Source: Pseudomonas sediminis (lineage in GTDB: Bacteria > Pseudomonadota > Gammaproteobacteria > Pseudomonadales > Pseudomonadaceae). Taken from it: a stretch of 64,000 nt of DNA. The stretch's first letter is position 1. Each line of letters starts with the position of its first letter. Below the pieces are notes generated by a model. It had not been told where the DNA came from. It was given only the letters and a program-made list of their open reading frames with translations, and ran no database searches. The position numbers and the translations under genes were made by a program. The DNA lies in the NCBI RefSeq assembly GCF_002741105.1, contig NZ_NIQU01000005.1, positions 275,149 to 339,148 of the forward strand, written 5' to 3'. Below are positions 49,883 through 59,791 of the stretch, piece by piece.

Positions 49883-51223
49883 TCAGAGGAAGGCGAACTT
49901 GGCGATGAAGATGATGCACAGGGCGTACAGGCTCAGCGATACCTTGTCGCTCTGACCGGTCAGCAGCTTCAGCGTGGCATAGGTCAGAAAGCCCAGGGCG
50001 ATGCCGTTGGCGATGGAGAAGGTCAACGGCATCATCACCACGGTGACGATGGCCGGGATGGTGTCGGTATGGTCCTTCCAGTCGATGTGCGCCATGCCGC
50101 TCATCATCAGCATCGCCACGTAGATCAGTGCGCCGGCGGTGGCGTAGGCGGGGATCATGCCGGCCAGTGGGGCGAAGAACATCGCGGCGAGGAACAGGAA
50201 GCCGACGGTGATGGCGGTCAGGCCGGTGCGCCCACCTGCGGCAACGCCTGCAGCGCTTTCCACATAGCTGGTGACCGGCGGGCAACCAACCACGGCACCG
50301 ACGACGCTGGAAGTGGAGTCGGCTTTCAGCGCCTTGGACAGGTTCTGGATTTTGCCGTCTTCATCCACCAGGTTAGCGCGGTGTGCCACACCCATCAGGG
50401 TGCCGGCGGTGTCGAACATGTTCACGAAGAGGAAGGCCAGGATCACACTGATCATCGCCACGTTGAACGCGCCGGCAATGTCCATGGCCAGGAAGGTCGG
50501 CGCTAGGCTCGGCGGCATCGACACCAGGCCGCCGTACTCCACCAGGCCCATGGCCCAGCCGATGGCGGTGACGCCGAGCATGCTGAAGAGAATGGCGCCG
50601 AACACATTGCGGTGGCTGAGCACGGCGATCAGCAGGAAGCACACGGCGGCGAGCAGCGCCGACGGGTTGCCGAACGAGCCCATGGTCAGCAGGGTGGCTG
50701 GGCTGTCGACGACGATGCCGGCAGTCTTGAGGCCGATCAGGCCGAGGAACAGGCCGACCCCGGCACCCATGGCGAAGCGCAGACTCATCGGAATGCTGTT
50801 GAGCAGCCATTCGCGGATCTTCGACAGGCTCATGATCATGAACAGCACGCCGGAGATGAACACGGCGCCCAGTGCGATCTCCCAGCTGTAACCCATCTCG
50901 CCGACGACGGTGTAGGTGAAGAAGGCATTCAGGCCCATACCCGGCGCCAGGCCGACCGGCCAGTTGGCGTACAGGCCCATGAGGAAGCAGCCCAGCGCCG
51001 CACCGATGCAGGTGGCGACGAAGGCCGCGCCATGATCGATGCCCGCGGTAGCCATGATGTTGGGGTTGACGAAGATGATGTAGGCCATGGTGACGAAAGT
51101 CGTCAGGCCGGCCAGCAGCTCGGTCTTGATGGTGGTGCGGTGCTCGGTCAGTTTGAAGAAGCGGTCGAGCAGACCACCGCTTGCCAGTTGATTCGCGTGT
51201 TGTTCTTGTTTGACGCTTTCCAC
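49883..51223 (-). CDS. AzgA-family purine (guanine/hypoxanthine-type) permease
   Basis: A 446-residue proton symporter of the NCS2/AzgA family with about 12-13 membrane segments. Key stretches are GLTTFVTMAYIIFVNPNIM, GLAPGMGLNAFFTY, AMGAGVGLFLGLIGLK and VTSYVESAAGVAAGGRTGL. Its place beside guanine deaminase and xanthine dehydrogenase genes points to guanine, hypoxanthine or xanthine uptake. It starts with GTG, preceded by GAGGAG at a suitable distance. A RutR-like palindrome and a TTGTATACAA box lie 107 and 149 bases upstream. Confidence 0.92.
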   Translation of the reverse strand: MESVKQEQHANQLASGGLLDRFFKLTEHRTTIKTELLAGLTTFVTMAYIIFVNPNIMATAGIDHGAAFVATCIGAALGCFLMGLYANWPVGLAPGMGLNAFFTYTVVGEMGYSWEIALGAVFISGVLFMIMSLSKIREWLLNSIPMSLRFAMGAGVGLFLGLIGLKTAGIVVDSPATLLTMGSFGNPSALLAAVCFLLIAVLSHRNVFGAILFSMLGVTAIGWAMGLVEYGGLVSMPPSLAPTFLAMDIAGAFNVAMISVILAFLFVNMFDTAGTLMGVAHRANLVDEDGKIQNLSKALKADSTSSVVGAVVGCPPVTSYVESAAGVAAGGRTGLTAITVGFLFLAAMFFAPLAGMIPAYATAGALIYVAMLMMSGMAHIDWKDHTDTIPAIVTVVMMPLTFSIANGIALGFLTYATLKLLTGQSDKVSLSLYALCIIFIAKFAFL

Positions 51224-51329
51224 AGCGGGTACTCCTCATCTCTCTTGTTGTGTACCGCCCAGAGCGTTGCGCAAGAACAATGCTCTCTGAGGCCGGCGGT
51301 GTTTTCGACGGTGCTTCCTGGCTAAGTTG

Positions 51330-51345
51330 TTGACCGAGCGGTCAA
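51330..51345. promoter_or_regulatory. RutR-like 16-bp palindrome upstream of the permease
   Basis: TTGACC-GAGC-GGTCAA. E. coli RutR, a pyrimidine/purine-responsive TetR-family protein, binds TTGACCANNTGGTCAA, which this site matches except at the two inner positions. A one-mismatch relative lies upstream of xdhA. Confidence 0.6.
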
Positions 51346-51371
51346 GAAGTCACTCAGGCGCGATTATGCTG

Positions 51372-51381
51372 TTGTATACAA
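51372..51381. promoter_or_regulatory. GntR-type operator candidate 1 (TTGTATACAA)
   Basis: A perfect 10-base palindrome with the GT-AC core typical of FadR-subfamily GntR operators. It abuts the minus-strand -10-like box of the permease promoter. A near copy lies at 51703. Confidence 0.5.
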
Positions 51382-51518
51382 AAAATGCAATTAATGTTTT
51401 TAGTGTTGCATGAATCGCACTAGTCGAGCGCGCGGATTGAGAAACGAGCGGATTTGGCGACAATCCTTTCGGGTATTTAAATAAAATTCATATAAAACAA
51501 TAAGATATGATTATTGCG

Positions 51519-51541
51519 TGATCGGTAGCTGTAACCGATCA
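51519..51541. other. Hairpin 1 in the permease/GntR gap
   Basis: TGATCGGT-AGCTGTA-ACCGATCA is a perfect 8-bp stem with a 7-base loop. No T run follows, so it is not a terminator. It could be an operator or the start of a structured leader. Confidence 0.5.
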
Positions 51542-51637
51542 AGCGTCGGTGCGGCGACCTGAACGGGTCCTTAGCCACTAATGAGCTGAGAGGGCAGCTG
51601 TATATAAGGAAAGAATTTGTTGTTCTGCGTGGAGCCA

Positions 51638-51665
51638 TAGCTGAGGTTCGGGCGATGCTCAGCTA
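51638..51665. other. Hairpin 2 in the permease/GntR gap
   Basis: TAGCTGAG, a 12-base loop, then CTCAGCTA: a perfect 8-bp stem about 150 bases before the GntR start, with no T run. Confidence 0.5.
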
Positions 51666-51702
51666 CGACATCGTACAACGACTGGTGTGATGGCTGATTG
51701 AT

Positions 51703-51712
51703 TTGTGTACAA
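51703..51712. promoter_or_regulatory. GntR-type operator candidate 2 (TTGTGTACAA)
   Basis: It differs from the palindrome at 51372-51381 by one base and lies 104 bases before the GntR start. This fits autoregulation by the FCD-domain protein encoded downstream. Confidence 0.5.
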
Positions 51713-51816
51713 TTGCCCCAATTTTTTTCTGATGTTTTTTCGCTCGGAGCTTGTCAGCTACCGGGTAGAACACAGTAGAGTCGCAGTGTCGCCGACTCTC
51801 ATTGACGCGAGCCAGA

Positions 51817-52584
51817 ATGAACGATCAATTGCAGCCTCTCAAGAAGCAGCCGCGCGTGGGCAAAAGCAGCCGCAGCGGGACTCAGGACGATGTCGTATAT
51901 GCCCACATCTTCGATGCCATTCTCGAACAGCGTCTGGCGCCTGGCACCAAGCTGAGCGAAGAGGCGTTGGGTGAGATCTTCGGCGTCAGTCGCACCATCA
52001 TTCGTCGCGCCCTGTCACGTCTGGCCCACGAGGGTGTGGTACTGCTGCGCCCGAACCGCGGTGCGGTAGTGGCCAGCCCGAGCGTCGAAGAGGCGCGGCA
52101 GATATTCTATGCGCGCCGTCTGGTCGAGCGTGCCATTACCGAGCTGGCCGTCGAGCACGCCACCGCTGAGCAACTGGCCGAGCTACGGCAGATGGTCAAG
52201 GACGAGCAGGACAGCTTCTCTCGCGGTGACCGGGGCGCCGGTATTCGTCTGTCCGGCGAGTTCCACCTGAAGCTGGCCGAGGCCGCGCGTAACGCGCCGC
52301 TGGTAAGCTTCCAGCGCAGCCTGGTGTCGCAGACCTCGCTGATCATCGCCCAGTACGAAAGCGGCAGCCGCTCGCATTGCTCCTACGACGAACACAATCA
52401 ACTGATCGACGCTATTGAAGCGCGCGATGCCGAGCGTGCGGTGCATCTGATGATGCATCACATGGATCACATCGACAGCAAGCTCAACCTGGACGAGGAA
52501 AGTGCCTCGGACGACCTGCACGCGGTGTTCTCGCACCTGCTGCAGACCAAGAAGAAACCCGGCCGCAGCGCTGCCAATCGCTGA
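51817..52584 (+). CDS. GntR-family regulator (FCD domain) of the purine cluster
   Basis: A 255-residue FadR-subfamily regulator with an N-terminal winged helix (about 25-95, LSEEALGEIFGVSRTIIRRA) and a C-terminal all-helical FCD ligand domain with metal-ligand-type residues (EFHLKLAEAARN, YDEHNQLIDAIEARDAERA). The ATG at 51817 is used, and a TTG five codons upstream is a possible alternative. It lies between the permease and guanine deaminase genes and is likely a purine-responsive repressor of them. The ligand is inferred only from context. Confidence 0.9.
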   Translation: MNDQLQPLKKQPRVGKSSRSGTQDDVVYAHIFDAILEQRLAPGTKLSEEALGEIFGVSRTIIRRALSRLAHEGVVLLRPNRGAVVASPSVEEARQIFYARRLVERAITELAVEHATAEQLAELRQMVKDEQDSFSRGDRGAGIRLSGEFHLKLAEAARNAPLVSFQRSLVSQTSLIIAQYESGSRSHCSYDEHNQLIDAIEARDAERAVHLMMHHMDHIDSKLNLDEESASDDLHAVFSHLLQTKKKPGRSAANR

Positions 52585-52602
52585 CCGACTGCATGTAACA
52601 AG

Positions 52603-52634
52603 AAAGCCCCGATGCTCGCGCATCGGGGCTTTTT
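52603..52634 (+). terminator. Terminator after the GntR gene
   Basis: AAAGCCCCGATG-CTCGCG-CATCGGGGCTTT plus further T. It is a 12-bp perfect stem 18 bases after the stop. Confidence 0.93.
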
Positions 52635-52672
52635 CGTTGTGGAGATGATGTGGCTGAGGTGAAGCGCATTTG

Positions 52673-52746
52673 TGTAGGAGCGAATTCATTCGCGATGCTG
52701 TAGGGCATTGCCTACAGCCTGGTCGCGGATAAATCCGCTCCTGCGA
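52673..52746. repeat. Paired Pseudomonas REP (TGTAGGAGCG family)
   Basis: TGTAGGAGCGAATTCATTCG faces CGCGGATAAATCCGCTCCTG across about 30 bases that contain a further GTAGGGCATTGCCTAC palindrome. This is the familiar paired REP arrangement of Pseudomonas intergenic regions. Confidence 0.85.
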
Positions 52747-52765
52747 GGTGCGTAGATCGTCGTCT

Positions 52766-54070
52766 TCAATCGCGCTGGTGCACCGATACACCGGCGGCGA
52801 AGGTCTCTTTCACGGTGCGGTCATCGCCAAGCATGGTCAGGGCGAACAGGCGTTCTTCCAGGCTCTTGGCCTGCTGCATGCGGTAGCTGATCAGTGGCGT
52901 GGCGTTGTAGTCCAGCACCAGGAAGTCGGCGTCCTTGCCTGGCATGAAGTTGCCCAGCTTGTCGTCCAGATACAGTGCGTTGGCGCCGCCCAAGGTGGCC
53001 AGGTACAGCGACTTGAACGGATCGAGCTTCTTGCCCTGCAACTGCATGATCTTGTACGCCTCGTTCAGTGATTGCAGCTGGCTGAAGCTGGTGCCGGCAC
53101 CGACGTCGGTGCCGAGACCGACGCGCACGCCATGTTCTTCCAGCTTGTTCAGGTCGAACAGGCCGCTGCCCAGGAACAGGTTGGAGGTCGGGCAGAAGGC
53201 GACAGCCGAGCCGGTCTCGGCCAGGCGCTTGCACTCGTCGTCGCACAGGTGCACGCCATGGGCGAACACTGCGCGCGGGCCGATCAGTTTGTGGTGGTCG
53301 TAGACGTCCAGGTAGCCCTTGCGCGCAGGGAACAGCTCCTTGACCCAGGCCACCTCAGCCTTGTTTTCGGAAATATGGGTGTGCATGTACAGGTCCGGGT
53401 ATTCGCCGAACAGCTTACCGGCCAGATCCAACTGCTCCGGTGTACTGGTGGGGGCGAAGCGCGGAGTGACGGCGTAGTGCAGGCGGCCCTTGCCGTGCCA
53501 GCGCTCGATCAGTGCCTTGCTCTCGGCATAGCCGCTTTCGGCGGTGTCGGTCAGGTAGTCCGGGGCGTTGCGGTCCATCAGCACTTTGCCGGCGATCATG
53601 CGCAGGTTGAGCTTGTCGGCCTGCTCGAAGAAGGCATCCACCGACTGCGGGTGCACGCTGCCGAATACCAGGGCGGTGGTGGTGCCGTTGCGCAACAGTT
53701 CCTTGAGGAAGATCGCCGCCACGTCGCTGGCATGCGCCTTGTCTTCGAACTGTTTCTCGGTGGGGAAGGTGTAGGTGTTGAGCCAGTCCAGCAACTGCTC
53801 GCCGTAGGAGGCGATCATGCCGGTCTGCGGGTAGTGGATATGGGTGTCGATGAAGCCGGGGGTGATCAGTGCATCGCGGTATTCCTGCACCTTGACGCCG
53901 GCCAGTTTCGGCAGCAGTTCTGCAGCCGCGCCAACCTGGGCGACCTTGCCGTTTTCGATCAGCAGGATGCCGTCCTCGAAATATTCATAGGACTGCTCGA
54001 AACCGACCACGGCGGGGTCGGCGAGGCTGTGCAGGATGGCGGCGCGGTAGGCTTTGCGGGTGTTACTCAT
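52766..54070 (-). CDS. guaD: Guanine deaminase
   Basis: Zinc-dependent hydrolysis of guanine to xanthine and ammonia. The 434-residue amidohydrolase has the metal-binding TPGFIDTHIHYPQTGMIASY near residue 75, MHTHISENKAEVAWV, FAHGVHLCDDECKRLAE and GLGTDVGAGTSFSQLQSLNE with the metal-ligand Asp. In-frame sequence continues 20 codons upstream into a repeat, so the ATG at 54070 that begins MSNTRKAYRAAILHS is used. It probably feeds XdhAB. It follows xdhC across a 110-base repeat-filled gap. Confidence 0.96.
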   Translation of the reverse strand: MSNTRKAYRAAILHSLADPAVVGFEQSYEYFEDGILLIENGKVAQVGAAAELLPKLAGVKVQEYRDALITPGFIDTHIHYPQTGMIASYGEQLLDWLNTYTFPTEKQFEDKAHASDVAAIFLKELLRNGTTTALVFGSVHPQSVDAFFEQADKLNLRMIAGKVLMDRNAPDYLTDTAESGYAESKALIERWHGKGRLHYAVTPRFAPTSTPEQLDLAGKLFGEYPDLYMHTHISENKAEVAWVKELFPARKGYLDVYDHHKLIGPRAVFAHGVHLCDDECKRLAETGSAVAFCPTSNLFLGSGLFDLNKLEEHGVRVGLGTDVGAGTSFSQLQSLNEAYKIMQLQGKKLDPFKSLYLATLGGANALYLDDKLGNFMPGKDADFLVLDYNATPLISYRMQQAKSLEERLFALTMLGDDRTVKETFAAGVSVHQRD

Positions 54071-54086
54071 TGTGTGAATCTCATCA

Positions 54087-54175
54087 GTGGGGTGCGCCGT
54101 GCGCACCATTGAAGGGGAGCTGGTGCGCACGGCACACCCTACGACTTGCTCTGCTTAGGGTGAGCTGTGCGCACC
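54087..54175. repeat. Three-arm REP-like cluster between xdhC and guaD
   Basis: Three arms are GTGGGGTGCGCCGTGCGCAC (from 54087), GGTGCGCACGGCACACCCTA (from 54122) and TAGGGTGAGCTGTGCGCACC (ending 54175). Arms one and two face each other, and the third is an extra copy in the first orientation. It belongs to the CCCTACG family. Confidence 0.75.
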
Positions 54176-54180
54176 GAGAG

Positions 54181-55011
54181 TCAGGACCGGCGTGAGGCCG
54201 GAAGCAGCTTGGCGACGCTGGATTCGCCTTTCTTCACGTCCTGGCCGAAGCTTGCGTTGTAGGTGGCGATCACCTCGCCGGCGATGGATACAGCGATTTC
54301 CACCGGCAGTTTGCCTTTCACTTCGGCCAGGCCCATGGGACAGCGCATGCGTGCCATCAACGTTTCCTCGAAGCCGCGTTCGCGCAGGCGATGTTCGAAC
54401 TTGAGGCGCTTGGTTTTCGAGCCGATCAGGCCGTAGTAGGCGAAGTCGCCGCGTTTGAGGATCGCCGCGGTCAGCTCCAGATCGAGCTGGTGATTGTGGG
54501 TCATGACGATGTAGTAACTACCAGGCGGCATGTTCTCCACCTCGTCGACCACTTCGTCGTTGACGATCTTTTGCGCACCAGCGGGGATGTGTTCGGGGAA
54601 TTCGTTCTCCCGTGAGTCGATCCAGCGCACCTTGCACGGCAGGCTGGCCAGCAGCGGTACCAGCGCGCGGCCGACGTGACCGGCGCCGAACACGGCGATC
54701 TGCGCCTGTGGCTGGCCCATGGGCTCGAACAGCAGCACGGTGGCGCCGCCGCAGCATTGGCCAAGGCTGGCGCCAAGAGAGAAGCGCTCCAGGCGGGTGT
54801 CCTGGCTGCGGCTGGCGAGCATCTCGCGCGCCATCTCCATGGCTTTGTATTCCAGATGACCGCCGCCGATGGTCTCGAAGATGCGTTCGGCGGTGACCAC
54901 CATCTTCGAGCCGGCATTACGTGGCGTCGAGCCACGTTCCTCGATGATGGTCACCAGCACGCAGGCTTCACCTTGTTGTTGCAGGTCGGCGAGGGCGCTG
55001 ATCCAGCTCAT
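54181..55011 (-). CDS. xdhC: Xanthine dehydrogenase accessory protein XdhC
   Basis: Binds the molybdenum cofactor, helps sulfurate it and inserts it into XdhB. The 276-residue protein has an N-terminal XdhC/CoxI domain (about 1-80, EACVLVTIIEERGSTPRNAG and IGGGHLEYKAMEMA, GQCCGGATVLLFEP) and a C-terminal Rossmann domain (about 105-245, IAVFGAGHVGRALVPLLASL, YYIVMTHNHQLDLEL). It follows xdhB after 269 bases that contain a repeat and a TTGTACAC element. It could be transcribed with xdhAB or separately. Confidence 0.95.
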   Translation of the reverse strand: MSWISALADLQQQGEACVLVTIIEERGSTPRNAGSKMVVTAERIFETIGGGHLEYKAMEMAREMLASRSQDTRLERFSLGASLGQCCGGATVLLFEPMGQPQAQIAVFGAGHVGRALVPLLASLPCKVRWIDSRENEFPEHIPAGAQKIVNDEVVDEVENMPPGSYYIVMTHNHQLDLELTAAILKRGDFAYYGLIGSKTKRLKFEHRLRERGFEETLMARMRCPMGLAEVKGKLPVEIAVSIAGEVIATYNASFGQDVKKGESSVAKLLPASRRS

Positions 55012-55179
55012 TTGCTCAGCCTCCAGGAAGGCGTGGTTTGTCCCGGGCGCGGCAGGCGCCAGTTGCTCGGCGAAGGGTCGAGAATTGGGACCGGTACCGG
55101 GCGAGCGGGTGGATTATTCGGTTCGGTGTGTTTTGTCATTGTTGTACACCCATTCATCATTTGTTCGCAGTCGCAGGTC

Positions 55180-55259
55180 TGTGGGAGGCGCTTTCGGCTC
55201 GGGCATCCTGCATCCCTGCAGTCGCAGCGGCGACAGCCGCGCCTAAGGTCCCTCCCACG
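55180..55259. repeat. REP-like repeat between xdhB and xdhC
   Basis: TGTGGGAGGCGCTTTCGGCT faces AGGTCCCTCCCAC at the far end, with CGGC-type inner palindromes. It resembles the TGTGGGAGGG REP family of fluorescent pseudomonads. Confidence 0.6.
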
Positions 55260-55280
55260 GCAGCCTGAGGCTGCGCCAGG

Positions 55281-57677
55281 TCAGGCCGGTTCGACCTCGG
55301 TAGTGCTGGCTGTCTTGCTCTGTGCCTTCAGCTTGCGCATCTGCTCCACACCCCAGAGCACGCGCTCAGGCGTGGCCGGGGCGTCGATCTGCGGCTGCAC
55401 CTTGTAGTCGGCCAGGCTGGCCACCGCGTCCTTCAGCGCGCACCAGGCGGCGATGCCGAGCATGAACGGCGGCTCGCCGACTGCCTTGGAGTGGAACACG
55501 GTGTCTTCCGGGTTCTTGCGGTTCTCCACCAGCTTCACGCGCAGGTCGATGGGCATGTCGGCGATGGCCGGGATCTTGTAGCTGGCCGGGCCGTTGGTCA
55601 TCAGTTTGCCCTTGGCGTTCCACACCAGCTCTTCCATGGTCAGCCAGCCCATGCCCTGGACGAACGCGCCCTCGACCTGGCCGATGTCGATGGCCGGGTT
55701 CAGCGAGTCGCCGACGTCATGCAGGATGTCGCCACGCAGCATGCGGTATTCGCCGGTCAGGGTGTCGACCAGCACCTCCACGCAAGCCACGCCGTAGGCG
55801 TAGTAGTAGAAGGGACGGCCAGCCGCCTTGTCGCGGTCGTAGTAGATCTTCGGGGTGCGGTAGAAGCCGGTCGAGGACAGCGAGACCTGGCCGAAGTAGG
55901 CCTTCTGGATCACCTCCTCGAAGGACAGGAAGTGATCGCGCACGCGCACCTGGCCATTGCGGAATTCGACGTCTTCCGGGGTGACCTTGTACTCGCGCAC
56001 CAGGAAGTCCACCAGGCGTTGCTTGATGGTCTCGGCCGCATTCTTCGCCGCCATGCCATTGAGGTCGGTGCCGCTGGAGGCTGCAGTGGGCGAGGTGTTG
56101 GGCACCTTGTCGGTGTTGGTGGCGGTGATTTGGATGCGCTCGATATCGACCTGGAACACTTCGGCCACGACCTGCGCGACCTTGGTGTTGAGGCCCTGGC
56201 CCATCTCGGTGCCACCGTGGTTCAGGTGGATCGAGCCGTCGGTGTAGATGTGGATCAGCGCGCCAGCCTGGTTGAGGAAGGTGGCGGTGAAGCTGATGCC
56301 GAATTTCACCGGGGTCATGGCCAGGCCTTTCTTCAGTACCGGGCTTTTCTGGTTGAACTCGATGATCTCGCGACGGCGCTTGGCGTACTCGGCGCTTTCC
56401 TCAAGCTCGGCGGTCATCTCGTGGATGACGTTGTGCTCGACGGTTTGGTGGTAGTGGGTGACGTTGCGCTCGGTTTTGCCGTAGTAGTTAGTCTTGCGCA
56501 CTTCCAGCGGGTCCTTGCCCAGGCTGCGCGCGACGGCGTCCATCACTTCCTCGATGGCGACCATGCCCTGCGGGCCGCCGAAGCCGCGGTAGGCGGTGTT
56601 CGACGCGGTGTTGGTCTTGCAGCGGTGACCATTGATGGTGGCGTTGCCGAGGAAGTAGGCGTTGTCCGAGTGGAACATGGCGCGGTCGACGATGGAGCCG
56701 GACAGGTCCGGCGAGTAGCCGCAGTTGCCGGCCAGGTCCATCTCGATGCCGTGCAGCAAGCCGTCGTCATCGAAGCCGACGTCGTACTCGACGTAGAAGG
56801 GGTGACGCTTGCCGGTCATGCTCATGTCTTCCATGCGCGGCAGACGCATCTTGGTCGGCCGGCCGGTGAGGTGCGCGATCACTGCGCACAGGCACGCCGG
56901 GCCGGCTGCCTGGGTTTCCTTGCCGCCGAAGCCACCGCCCATGCGGCGCATGTCGATGACGATCTTGTTCATCGGCACGCCGAGCACTTCGGCGACCAGC
57001 TTCTGCACCTCGGTCGGGTTCTGCGTCGAGGTGTAGACCAGCATGCCGCCGTCCTCGGTTGGCATCACCGAGGAAATCTGGGTTTCCAGGTAGAAGTGTT
57101 CCTGGCCACCGATATGCAGGGTGCCCTGCAGGCGGCGTGGGGCGCTGGCCAGCTTGCTGGCCGAATCGCCGATACGATGGGTGTGGCTGGCGAGCACGAA
57201 ATGCTTTTTGCGGTAGGCGTCGACCACATCGAGTACTGGCTCCAGGTCCTCGTACTCGACGATGGCGGCCATGGCCGCCTTGCGTGCGGTTTCCAGGCTG
57301 TCTGCGGCTACTGCCAGCACCACCTGACCAACGTACTCGACCTTGCCGTCGGCCAACAGCGGGTCACCGGCGACCACCGGGCCGATATCCAGCTGGCCTG
57401 GTACGTCATCCTTAGTGATGGCGATGGCCACACCCGGAATCTCGTAGCAGGGGCTGGTGTCGATGCGCACGATGCGCGCATGGGCGCGATCGGACTGGCG
57501 CGCGTAGACGTGCAATTGATTGGGGAATTCCAGACGGTCGTCGACATAGACCGCTTCGCCAGACACGTGCTTGTCCGCGCTCTCATGCTTGACGCTACGG
57601 CCGACGCCGCTGGTCATGCCGGCGCGGAACAGGGCGGCCAGCTCTTCCTGGGATTTGTGTTCGATATGACTGGACAT
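55281..57677 (-). CDS. xdhB: Xanthine dehydrogenase molybdenum-binding subunit XdhB
   Basis: The catalytic subunit that oxidises hypoxanthine and xanthine to urate at the molybdopterin site. The 798-residue product has the aldehyde-oxidase/xanthine-dehydrogenase a/b hammerhead (about 30-140) and the Moco-binding core with MGGGFGGKETQA, AYRGFGGPQGM, GGTEMGQGLNTKVAQV, ASSGTDLNG and the catalytic Glu segment VGEPPFMLGIAAWCALKDAV. The ATG at 57677 has GGAGG upstream, and a start four codons earlier does not. xdhA precedes it by 62 bases. Confidence 0.97.
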   Translation of the reverse strand: MSSHIEHKSQEELAALFRAGMTSGVGRSVKHESADKHVSGEAVYVDDRLEFPNQLHVYARQSDRAHARIVRIDTSPCYEIPGVAIAITKDDVPGQLDIGPVVAGDPLLADGKVEYVGQVVLAVAADSLETARKAAMAAIVEYEDLEPVLDVVDAYRKKHFVLASHTHRIGDSASKLASAPRRLQGTLHIGGQEHFYLETQISSVMPTEDGGMLVYTSTQNPTEVQKLVAEVLGVPMNKIVIDMRRMGGGFGGKETQAAGPACLCAVIAHLTGRPTKMRLPRMEDMSMTGKRHPFYVEYDVGFDDDGLLHGIEMDLAGNCGYSPDLSGSIVDRAMFHSDNAYFLGNATINGHRCKTNTASNTAYRGFGGPQGMVAIEEVMDAVARSLGKDPLEVRKTNYYGKTERNVTHYHQTVEHNVIHEMTAELEESAEYAKRRREIIEFNQKSPVLKKGLAMTPVKFGISFTATFLNQAGALIHIYTDGSIHLNHGGTEMGQGLNTKVAQVVAEVFQVDIERIQITATNTDKVPNTSPTAASSGTDLNGMAAKNAAETIKQRLVDFLVREYKVTPEDVEFRNGQVRVRDHFLSFEEVIQKAYFGQVSLSSTGFYRTPKIYYDRDKAAGRPFYYYAYGVACVEVLVDTLTGEYRMLRGDILHDVGDSLNPAIDIGQVEGAFVQGMGWLTMEELVWNAKGKLMTNGPASYKIPAIADMPIDLRVKLVENRKNPEDTVFHSKAVGEPPFMLGIAAWCALKDAVASLADYKVQPQIDAPATPERVLWGVEQMRKLKAQSKTASTTEVEPA

Positions 57678-57739
57678 CTTCGCCTCCAAAACTTCGCATG
57701 CCGCCGGGTGCGCCGGCGGCGTATCAATTCACTGCACGC

Positions 57740-59179
<1,440 letters not shown>

Positions 59180-59295
59180 GGACGACCTCCAGGCACTTTA
59201 TTGTTATGAATCGGTGGCTCGCCGGGTATGTGCGCGCATTGCAAGGCCCCGGGCGTGATTGGCCATGGAGGCAATCTAGAGTTTTCTGACTTTTG

Positions 59296-59324
59296 GGTCA
59301 ACAAATATTTGACCTGGTGGTCAG
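59296..59324. promoter_or_regulatory. Overlapping palindromes upstream of xdhA
   Basis: GGTCAA-CAAATAT-TTGACC (59296-59314) is a perfect inverted repeat. It shares its right half with TTGACC-TGGT-GGTCAG (59309-59324), which has the same 16-base layout as the site upstream of the permease with one mismatch. Confidence 0.6.
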
Positions 59325-59500
59325 CTGCTTGTCATGCGTTTCGGTTATGAGCGCGGCGGGCTGGATTCATGCCCTGAGCGTAGCGGGTTTCGTGCCAGCG
59401 AGCGCTCTGCTGCGGGTCTTTCGCAGGGTGTCGCGGGGCTGTCTGGGCTTTACGCAGTGAGGCTTTTCGCGGAGCAGCAGGTGTGCACGACCGCAGCCAC

Positions 59501-59535
59501 CCTGCAATATGAAGCCCGCAAGCTTGCGTTGCAGG
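59501..59535. repeat. Nested palindrome in the xdhA/GntR gap
   Basis: An outer inverted pair CCTGCAA/TTGCAGG encloses a perfect 12-base CGCAAGCTTGCG palindrome. No T run follows. Confidence 0.5.
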
Positions 59536-59791
59536 AGGCATCGGGTGTGCTCGAGCGAGGGGCTCCGCTCAGCTACGACTCACTCAGTTGGTGCTCTCCA
59601 CCGGCTTAGCCGGGCGTGTGGAGCGCGCGCGTTATGGTTCGCTGTAGGCGTGACGCAGCACCTGATAGCGGAGCTTGGCCCGGTAACGCCCTGTGGTACA
59701 CTTGCTGCCAGATTTTCTTGCTCCCGCCCAGCCGTGGCGGGGCTCCCAGACTCGACCGCCTGCCCCTGGATCGACGTAAATAAGGAATGTC

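Larger units (their letters stand above)
51224..51816. promoter_or_regulatory. Long divergent control region, permease/GntR
   Basis: 593 bases without a supportable gene, AT-richer than the flanks. It holds a TTGACC-N4-GGTCAA palindrome (51330-51345), TTGTATACAA (51372-51381) next to a minus-strand CATAAT -10-like box (51363-51368), two strong 8-bp hairpins (51519-51541 and 51638-51665) and TTGTGTACAA (51703-51712). These indicate control of both neighbours by one or more purine-related regulators and possibly a structured leader RNA toward the GntR gene. Confidence 0.6.
59180..59791. promoter_or_regulatory. Divergent xdhA/GntR control region
   Basis: 612 bases between two divergent genes. 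It holds the xdhA operator region (59296-59324), an AT-rich patch around it (AACAAATATTTGAC), a nested palindrome (59501-59535), and, before the GntR gene, a TGTGGTACACTTG element near 59692 and an AAGGAATG ribosome-binding site. Short open frames exist here but none has a recognisable product or good start signals. Confidence 0.55.

Noticed and set aside
59334..59609. A 91-codon open frame between xdhA and the GntR gene
   Set aside because: No domain, atypical composition and no ribosome-binding site. It lies across the xdhA operator region and the nested palindrome.
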